Positions 58,178-64,000 of a DNA stretch of 64,000 nt are shown here, piece after piece. The notes under the pieces were generated by a model. The model worked only from the letters and a program-made list of their open reading frames with translations. It had not been told where the DNA came from and ran no database searches. This DNA is from Eubacterium sp. (GTDB lineage Bacteria > Bacillota > Clostridia > Lachnospirales > Lachnospiraceae), in NCBI GenBank assembly GCA_017433825.1, contig JAFRGL010000002.1:1-64000 (forward strand), written 5' to 3'. Within the stretch, counting starts at the first letter, position 1. Every line of letters begins with the position of its first letter. Made by a program: the position numbers and the translations under genes.

Positions 58178-59033
58178 AAGAAGCAGATTCCGCCTGACGG
58201 TACAGGCTGTTGCGGCCCTGGTGCAGAACGCCCATTTTTCGGGCTTCATCACGGGGAGGATCTACGAAGGCCCGGGTAAGAATTTCTGTGTGCCCGGGCT
58301 GAACTGCTATTCCTGCCCGGGGGCGGTGGGAAGCTGCCCCATCGGTTCGCTGCAGGCAGGCCTGTCAGGACTGAAATTCAGATTTCCGTATTATATTGTC
58401 GGACTGCTCATCTTCTTCGGCGTACTGCTGGGCAGGGCAGTCTGCGGCTTTTTATGCCCGTTCGGCCTGATTCAGGACCTCCTCCACAGGATTCCGTTCC
58501 CGAAGAAAATCCATACCTTCCGCGGGGACAGGAAGCTTCGGAAGGTGAAATACCTGGTGCTTATTATCCTGGTCATTGCCCTGCCGCTGGCCGTAAAGCT
58601 GACGCCTGCATTCTGCAAATACTTCTGTCCGGCGGGGACATTGTCCGGCATCCTGCTGGCGGTTAACAATTCCCCGCTTCTGCAGCTCATGTCAGGACGG
58701 TTCTTCTGGAAAATCGCTGTCCTGGCGGCGGTTGTCCTTTTCAGCATCATGATAAGCCGGCCCTTCTGCCGGTATCTGTGCCCCTTAGGCGCTGTTTACG
58801 CGCCTTTTAACAAAGTATCAATGGTCCGGCTTTCCCTGAAGGAGGAAAGCTGCATCCGCTGCGGCGCATGCGAACGAAGCTGCCCGATGGCGGTCAACCC
58901 TGCGGTAAACCCCAATGACGGGGAATGCATCCGCTGCGGGAAATGCATTTCCGCGTGTCCCGCACAGGCGCTGGCGTACGCATCCCCGCCGCGGAAGAAA
59001 AAGAAAGGAAATCCGGACAGCGTTAAAAACTGA
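58170..59033 (+). CDS. NapH/MauN-like 4Fe-4S membrane protein, TTG start
   Basis: This 287-residue protein has about five membrane helices, membrane-edge cysteine motifs (CPGAVGSCPIG, CPFG, CKYFCPAG, CRYLCPLG) and a C-terminal two-cluster ferredoxin (CIRCGACERSCP, CIRCGKCISACP). It should carry electrons from the cytoplasm through the membrane, here most likely to the TlpA-like lipoprotein two genes upstream. TTG at 58170 is used because GGAGTG lies eight bases before it and no ATG precedes the conserved N-terminus. Confidence 0.85.
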   Translation: MDKRSRFRLTVQAVAALVQNAHFSGFITGRIYEGPGKNFCVPGLNCYSCPGAVGSCPIGSLQAGLSGLKFRFPYYIVGLLIFFGVLLGRAVCGFLCPFGLIQDLLHRIPFPKKIHTFRGDRKLRKVKYLVLIILVIALPLAVKLTPAFCKYFCPAGTLSGILLAVNNSPLLQLMSGRFFWKIAVLAAVVLFSIMISRPFCRYLCPLGAVYAPFNKVSMVRLSLKEESCIRCGACERSCPMAVNPAVNPNDGECIRCGKCISACPAQALAYASPPRKKKKGNPDSVKN

Positions 59034-59059
59034 CCGGCCGGATAAAAGGAGGAAGAAAG

Positions 59060-60148
59060 ATGCCTTTTGAAATGTCAGCATACCATGCGCCGGATTTTAC
59101 GGCAGACTGTTTTAAGAATGCTCCCGATGCCAGCCTCATCCCCGCACCCGCGGACGGCGTAGCGCCGGACAATTACCATGCCATGAGTATTTATCCGGAA
59201 TATTTCAAAACCGGCGGGAACTGGCTCCTGGCTGAGGAAAGCCGGATGGACTGCGTGCCTGTTTATGAGAACGGAAAGATTGCGGTTCGTGAATTCCGGA
59301 ACCTGAAAAAGGGGGATCTGGTGGTCTGCGGCCGTACGGAAGACGGCACGGAAGGCATTTTCCTGCATCTTGACGGCTTTGAGGACCCGAAAGAAGAACA
59401 GCAGAGCTTCGCGTTCCGGCAGGGACACACCCGGGAGAGCTCCTTTTCCAGGGATTACGACGAGCTGTATGAGCTGCTGAAATACGAACATGACCACGGT
59501 AATATCCTCTGGGTGCTGGGGCCGGCTTTCACCTTTGACTATGACGCCAGGAATGCGTTTTCCCGCATTATCGCGGGCGGCTACGCGCATGCGCTCCTGG
59601 CCGGGAACGCCCTGGCGACCCACGACCTGGAAGGCGCATACCTGAATACCGCCCTTGGGCAGAACATTTACACCCGCAAACTGGAACACAACGGCCACTA
59701 CAACCATCTGGACACACTGAACAAGGTGCGTTCCTACGGTTCGGTTTCCGAATTTATCAGGGCGGAAAATATCGATAACGGCATTATCTGCAGCTGTGAA
59801 AAATACGGTGTGCCCTACGTGCTGGGCGGTTCCATCCGGGACGACGGACCCCTTCCCTGTACCATCGGGGATGTATACAGGGCCCAGGACGCCATGCGCG
59901 CGTATGTGAAGGAAGCCACCACCGTTATCTGCATGGCCACCATGCTGCACACCATCGCGGTGGGCAACATGACGCCCTCCTACCGGGTGATGAAGGACGG
60001 CAGCATCAGGCGGATTTATTTCTACTGTGTTGATATTTCGGAATTCATGGTCAATAAACTGATGGACAGGGGAAGCCTGACATCCAGAGGCATTGTTACC
60101 AATGCCCAGGACTTCATCGTCAATATCGCCAACGGACTGGGACTTTAA
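59060..60148 (+). CDS. ArgZ-C/archaeal-type ornithine cyclodeaminase-like (LOR/SDH, TIGR00300-type) protein
   Basis: This 362-residue protein matches the ornithine-cyclodeaminase part of ArgZ/AgrE and its archaeal stand-alone relatives: AGNALATHDLE, VPYVLGGSIRDDGPLP and ATMLHTIAVGN, then a Rossmann-like end (YFYCVDISEFMVNKLMDRGS). The predicted reaction is ornithine to proline and ammonia with NAD. The N-terminal ~120 residues differ from ArgZ and lack its arginine dihydrolase. AGGAGG precedes the start. It could act on another amino acid. Confidence 0.75.
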   Translation: MPFEMSAYHAPDFTADCFKNAPDASLIPAPADGVAPDNYHAMSIYPEYFKTGGNWLLAEESRMDCVPVYENGKIAVREFRNLKKGDLVVCGRTEDGTEGIFLHLDGFEDPKEEQQSFAFRQGHTRESSFSRDYDELYELLKYEHDHGNILWVLGPAFTFDYDARNAFSRIIAGGYAHALLAGNALATHDLEGAYLNTALGQNIYTRKLEHNGHYNHLDTLNKVRSYGSVSEFIRAENIDNGIICSCEKYGVPYVLGGSIRDDGPLPCTIGDVYRAQDAMRAYVKEATTVICMATMLHTIAVGNMTPSYRVMKDGSIRRIYFYCVDISEFMVNKLMDRGSLTSRGIVTNAQDFIVNIANGLGL

Positions 60149-60153
60149 GTGTT

Positions 60154-62013
60154 ATGAAAAAACGATTCAGAAAAACGGTTTCCCTTGCGGCGGCACTGCT
60201 CCTTGCCGCAGCCTGTTTCCTGCCGGCCGGCATGACTGCCGCCGCGGCGGACCAGACTGACGCGGCATGGCAGGAGGATACCGCGGAAGAGGGCTGGTAT
60301 ATGCTTCCTGTTTTCGAAACATCGGATACCCACGGCTGGCTTGCCGCGGAATCCGGCGGGGAATACCTGTACCGGCTTGCGTATATTTCCGACAAGGTGA
60401 ATGACGTCCGCGGATACGGCGGCACTGCCAGGAAAGACAGGGCAGTACTTCTGGACGGAGGGGATATTTACCAGGGAAATACCATGTCCAATCTGCTGGA
60501 GGGGGATTCCCTTTCCGCCGCGTACATGATAATGGGGTATGATGCGGTAACCATCGGCAACCATGAATTTGACTGGATGATCGGGAACACAGTGGATGCC
60601 GACGGCACGATGAAGGATTACGATAAGGGAGACGGCAGCGGCGTCAATGATATCCCGGTAGTTATTTCCAACCTGTATCAGAACGGGGAAAAGCCCGGAT
60701 TTGCTGAAGATTATATTATTCTGAATAAAACGGCTGTGGATGCGGACGGCAGGGAAATGCCGGTGAAGATAGCCGTGATAGGCTTTGCCGGGTCTTACGG
60801 CTCCAGTATAAAATATGACCATTTCACAGGCCTCGGATACAGCATCCGGCCGGATTATGACGGTGTTAATGCCCTTGCGGTTTCACTGGAGGAATCCGGA
60901 CAGTGCGACGCGACAATCCTCCTGGCGCATGAAGACGCGTATATCATTGCCGGAGGAATCGGGGAAGGCTCGGCCGTAGACCTGATACTGGGCGGACATA
61001 CGCACAAAAGCCAGAAGGGCCGTACGGCGGATGGCCTCTGGTATCTGGAACCTGCCTGTTACGGAAATGCCTTCATCTACGCGGAACTGGCTTTTGAGGA
61101 AGAAAACGGCAGGCCTGTATTTACCGGGGTTGTGAATCCGAAAATCGTAGAAGTCAGTTCGGATCCTTCAAGGCTTACGGACACGCCGGAAAATGCATCC
61201 GGGCTGGATCCGGAGATTGTCGGGCTTACAAATACGGTAATCGGCCTTCTTTCAAAGGTGCTGGAAGAAGAGGTAGGCTATATTACGGAATCCGCGGTCC
61301 GGTATTCTTACCTGGAAGGCAGCGGGGAACATGCGAGCACCTGCGGAAACTGGATGGCTTCCATTTACGCGGAAATTGCGGATGCCGATCTCGGTTTCGT
61401 CAACAACGGGGCCCTGCGGATGGACCTGAAGGTGGATAAGGATACGGGCAGAAGGGTAATTACCGTTTCAGACATTTACAATATGTTTCCCTTTGACAAC
61501 CAGGTTTACTGCTATGAACTGACCTGGGAAGATATGCTGTCCCTTCTCGAACTGTCCCTGACGGAAACCGGCAGGACGTTCCTTTCCGCAATGACAGGAG
61601 CGTACTGTTATTATACGGACGAAACCGTCAATGCCATTGTTACGGCGGACGGACAGACGGTTTACGCGGACGGTGTCTGGATGGACGGCTGGAAAGACAG
61701 AACCGTCAGGGTGGGCGTGTCCGAATACATGACCACCAAAAGACTGGCAAACGGCCTGACGAATCCTTTCATTGAGTGGACAGATTCATCCAGGTTCCTG
61801 GGTGAATGCGGAATGGAAAAGGAAGGTGCCGTCAACGTGCTTATGCAGGAAGCAGAGGAAAACAGCGGCCATCTGACCATCGATAAAACAGCTTATTATA
61901 TTAACGGAGAATATGATGAGGAGGAAGTAAAATGTCTGTTCTTGCAGGATTTATGGTACCGCATCCGCCGCTTATTGTTCCCGCAGTGGGAAAAGGCGGC
62001 GAGGACCAGATAA
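60154..62013 (+). CDS. secreted 5'-nucleotidase/metallophosphatase
   Basis: This 619-residue protein has a signal peptide (about 1-32), a calcineurin-like phosphatase domain (TSDTHGWL, LLDGGDIYQGN, IGNHEFDW, LLAHEDAY, LGGHTHK) and the C-terminal 5'-nucleotidase specificity domain (GNWMASIYAE, NNGALRMDL). It should dephosphorylate nucleotides outside the cell for scavenging. No LPXTG anchor or membrane tail is seen. It follows the previous gene by five bases and its last 82 bases overlap the next one. Confidence 0.88.
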   Translation: MKKRFRKTVSLAAALLLAAACFLPAGMTAAAADQTDAAWQEDTAEEGWYMLPVFETSDTHGWLAAESGGEYLYRLAYISDKVNDVRGYGGTARKDRAVLLDGGDIYQGNTMSNLLEGDSLSAAYMIMGYDAVTIGNHEFDWMIGNTVDADGTMKDYDKGDGSGVNDIPVVISNLYQNGEKPGFAEDYIILNKTAVDADGREMPVKIAVIGFAGSYGSSIKYDHFTGLGYSIRPDYDGVNALAVSLEESGQCDATILLAHEDAYIIAGGIGEGSAVDLILGGHTHKSQKGRTADGLWYLEPACYGNAFIYAELAFEEENGRPVFTGVVNPKIVEVSSDPSRLTDTPENASGLDPEIVGLTNTVIGLLSKVLEEEVGYITESAVRYSYLEGSGEHASTCGNWMASIYAEIADADLGFVNNGALRMDLKVDKDTGRRVITVSDIYNMFPFDNQVYCYELTWEDMLSLLELSLTETGRTFLSAMTGAYCYYTDETVNAIVTADGQTVYADGVWMDGWKDRTVRVGVSEYMTTKRLANGLTNPFIEWTDSSRFLGECGMEKEGAVNVLMQEAEENSGHLTIDKTAYYINGEYDEEEVKCLFLQDLWYRIRRLLFPQWEKAARTR

Positions 62014-63317
62014 CGGAAACCACAAAGGCCTATGAGCAGGTGGGGAAGGCAGTGGCGGCGCTTGCACCGGAAACTGTCATTATCACCAGCCCGCATGCCG
62101 TGATGTATTCGGATTATTTCCATATTTCACCGGGAAAAAGCGCTTCGGGCTCCTTTGCGGATTTTGCTGCGCCGCAGGTTAAATTTACGGAAGAATACGA
62201 CACGGAACTGACGGAGAGAATCTGCTCGCTGGCAGATGAGGCGGATTTCCCGGCGGGGACGCTGGGAGAGCGGAAAAAGGCGCTGGACCACGGCACCATG
62301 ATTCCTTTGTATTTCATCAGGAAATACTATACGGATTTCAGAATCGTACGCATCGGCCTTTCCGGCCTGCCGTTAACGGAGCATTACAGGCTGGGTCAGA
62401 TGATTGCGCAGGCGGTTTCCGATACCGGAAGACGCGCTGTTTTTATCGGCAGCGGGGACCTGTCCCACAAGCTGCAGGAATACGGCCCCTACGGCTTCGC
62501 GCCGGAAGGCCCGGTTTATGACGAACGCATCATGGAAACGGCCCGCAGGGCGGCCTTCGGGGAGTGGCTGGAATTTGATGAGACCTTCTGTGAAAAGGCT
62601 GCGGAATGCGGCCACAGGTCATTTGTCATCATGGCCGGCGCTTTTGACGGGCTGGCTGTGAGGGCGGAGCAGCTTTCCCACACGGATGTCACCGGTGTGG
62701 GCTACGGCATCTGCACGTTTTATCCGGAAGGTGCGGATGAAAACCGGCATTTCCTTGACGCTTATCTGGCAAAAAAGGAAAAAGAGCTGGAGGAGAAACG
62801 CAAGGACGAGGACGCATACGTACAGCTAGCCCGGAAATCCCTGGAAAGCTACGTTTTGAACAGGAAGAAAATCTCCGTGCCGGAGGGCCTGCCGGCGGAA
62901 ATGCTGCAGACAAAAGCAGGCGCCTTTGTATCCGTACATAAATACGGCGCCTTAAGGGGATGCATCGGCACTATCAGCCCCGTGACAGACTGTGTGGCCC
63001 GGGAAATCATAGACAATGCCATCAGCGCTGCTGCCCGGGATCCCCGGTTTACACCGATTTCGGCGGATGAACTGAAATACCTGGAAATCAGCGTGGACGT
63101 TCTTGGCGAAGCGGAGGATATATCCTCGCCTGATGAGCTGGATGTAAAGAAATACGGCGTCATCGTCACCTCCGGAAGGAAGCGGGGGCTTCTTCTTCCG
63201 GATTTGGACGGCGTGGACACCGTGGAACAGCAGATTGATATTGCAAGACAGAAAGCAGGCATCGGCAGAAACGAAAAATATACCCTGCAGAGGTTCGAGG
63301 TTATCCGGCATGTATAG
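61932..63317 (+). CDS. MEMO-like dioxygenase fold fused to AMMECR1 (AmmeMemoRadiSam proteins B and A)
   Basis: Residues about 1-265 form a LigB/MEMO-like class III extradiol-dioxygenase fold (VPHPPLIVPAVG, SPHAVMYSDYF, GSGDLSHKL). Residues about 270-461 are AMMECR1 with LRGCIGTI. The two usually separate proteins B and A of the AmmeMemoRadiSam system are joined here, and the radical SAM partner follows. The biochemical task of the system is unknown. GAGGAGGAAG precedes the start, inside the nucleotidase gene. Confidence 0.88.
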   Translation: MSVLAGFMVPHPPLIVPAVGKGGEDQITETTKAYEQVGKAVAALAPETVIITSPHAVMYSDYFHISPGKSASGSFADFAAPQVKFTEEYDTELTERICSLADEADFPAGTLGERKKALDHGTMIPLYFIRKYYTDFRIVRIGLSGLPLTEHYRLGQMIAQAVSDTGRRAVFIGSGDLSHKLQEYGPYGFAPEGPVYDERIMETARRAAFGEWLEFDETFCEKAAECGHRSFVIMAGAFDGLAVRAEQLSHTDVTGVGYGICTFYPEGADENRHFLDAYLAKKEKELEEKRKDEDAYVQLARKSLESYVLNRKKISVPEGLPAEMLQTKAGAFVSVHKYGALRGCIGTISPVTDCVAREIIDNAISAAARDPRFTPISADELKYLEISVDVLGEAEDISSPDELDVKKYGVIVTSGRKRGLLLPDLDGVDTVEQQIDIARQKAGIGRNEKYTLQRFEVIRHV

Positions 63318-63361
63318 CCCTTTCCTTTGGTGAGGGTGGTTCAGGCAGGAACCGGGTGAGG
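63318..63361 (-). repeat. 44-base two-hairpin interspersed repeat, copy 2
   Basis: Read on the minus strand it begins CCTCACCCGG, as copy 1 at 23671 does, and has the same length. The first stem is GGTTC/GAACC in place of GGCCG/CGGCC, so paired bases changed together. It lies between two genes of one operon. Confidence 0.6.
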
Positions 63362-63369
63362 TATCAGAT

Positions 63370-64000
63370 ATGACAGTATGTAACGTATGCTTCAGACATT
63401 GCGATATACCGGAAGGAGGGCTGGGCTTCTGCGGGGCAAGATCCTGCAAAGCAGGGGAGGTTTACGCGGTAAATGCCGGCAGACTGACGGCACTGGCCCT
63501 GGATCCCATAGAGAAAAAACCGCTGGCCCGGTTTTATCCGGGAAGCCGGATTCTGTCCGCGGGAAGCTTCGGCTGCAATTTAAGATGCCGGTTCTGCCAG
63601 AACTATGACATTTCCTGGTCGGAGGAAGCAATGAAACTGCGCGGCAGGACGAAGTATGTTTCACCGGAAGAACTGGCCGCGGCGGCGGTCAGGTATAAAA
63701 GCGCAGGAAATATCGGGCTTGCTTTTACCTACAACGAACCGCTTATTTCCTTTGAGTATATCCGGGAAACGGCAGAAATGGTGCACGAAGCCGGCATGAA
63801 AAATGTGCTGGTGACCAACGGATGCGCGGAAATTTCCGTGCTGGAAGAACTGGCGCCGTACATTGACGCCATGAACATCGATCTGAAGGGCTTTACGGAA
63901 AGGTATTACAGGGAAATCTGCGGCGGAAGCCTGGAAATGGTTAAAGCATTTATCGAAAGGGCTGTACAGGTCTGCCATGTGGAGCTGACTACCCTGATAG
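63370..64000 (+). CDS. radical SAM protein of the AmmeMemoRadiSam system, cut by the window end
   Basis: The frame starts MTVCNVCFRHC and has GFCGARSC, then the radical SAM motif CNLRCRFCQNYD and the pyruvate-formate-lyase-activase-like NEPLISFEY segment. These are the marks of the AmmeMemoRadiSam radical SAM enzyme (PflA-related). A GAGGTA site precedes the ATG. At least 210 residues are present and the frame is open at base 64000. It is adjacent to its usual partners, so it is not a likely activase of the glycyl radical enzyme 60 kb away. Confidence 0.88.
   Translation, partial: MTVCNVCFRHCDIPEGGLGFCGARSCKAGEVYAVNAGRLTALALDPIEKKPLARFYPGSRILSAGSFGCNLRCRFCQNYDISWSEEAMKLRGRTKYVSPEELAAAAVRYKSAGNIGLAFTYNEPLISFEYIRETAEMVHEAGMKNVLVTNGCAEISVLEELAPYIDAMNIDLKGFTERYYREICGGSLEMVKAFIERAVQVCHVELTTLI

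Noticed and set aside
63370..64000. Radical SAM protein as activase for the glycyl radical enzyme
   Set aside because: Its N-terminal cysteines and position directly after the MEMO-AMMECR1 gene fit the AmmeMemoRadiSam radical SAM protein; it is 60 kb from the enzyme.

Overview
This 64 kb window looks like chromosome from an anaerobic low-GC-lineage Gram-positive bacterium (Firmicutes, class Clostridia, possibly Lachnospiraceae or a relative). The reasons are AGGAGG-type ribosome sites before most genes, many U-tract terminators, BlaI/BlaR1-type regulation, LuxS, a CD1871A-type small protein, a glycyl radical enzyme, several ferredoxins and many gut-style hydrolases. No rRNA, CRISPR array, integrase or recognisable prophage is present.

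Layout. 1-570: five tRNA genes (Arg, His, Gln, Lys, Leu) with a folded, terminator-ended element among them. 600-6500: two small 2[4Fe-4S] ferredoxins around an alpha/beta hydrolase, a glycyl radical enzyme without an activase beside it, and a secreted M6-type metalloprotease. 6.6-8.5 kb: a regulator with a Lys/Thr-rich linker, and a decayed AbiEii-like toxin behind an intact HTH partner. 8.6-18 kb: the most unusual block. Two paralogous BlaR1-type M56 membrane proteases carry three copies each of an unrecognised ~155-residue domain instead of a penicillin sensor. Each is followed by a cell-wall hydrolase gene (one broken, one intact), and an orphan BlaI-type repressor lies nearby. All three promoters carry a matching YTACANNNGTAG dyad, so this reads as a cell-envelope-sensing regulon.

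18-23.7 kb: a NlpC/P60-like protein, tRNA-Val, PncC, an MscS channel, an M32 carboxypeptidase, two small conserved proteins and a DtxR-like regulator. 23.7-42.6 kb: a catabolic region with two large CocE/NonD hydrolases (one a double-hydrolase fusion), esterases, three uroporphyrinogen-decarboxylase-like methyltransferase relatives, an old-yellow-enzyme/FAD reductase, a MoaF-like protein and a MmgE/PrpD protein, with LuxS, a CapA-type protein and a strongly promoted non-coding RNA among them. Together these suggest uptake and stepwise breakdown of ester- or methyl-bearing small molecules, but no substrate can be read from the sequence.

42.7-56 kb: a YgiQ radical SAM protein overlapping an RlmD-like rRNA methyltransferase, a LysR-controlled hydrolase/lipoprotein/acetyltransferase operon, an intracellular BspA-type LRR protein with a BRCT-like insert, a cation diffusion transporter, SfsA and a type-B carboxylesterase. 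56-64 kb: a long tight operon (hydrolase, deoxyinosine glycosylase, TlpA-like lipoprotein, CD1871A-type 49-residue protein, NapH-like ferredoxin membrane protein, ArgZ-C-like ornithine cyclodeaminase relative, secreted 5'-nucleotidase, MEMO-AMMECR1 fusion, radical SAM protein cut by the window end). Family names are by recognition from the translated sequence; no database search was run.
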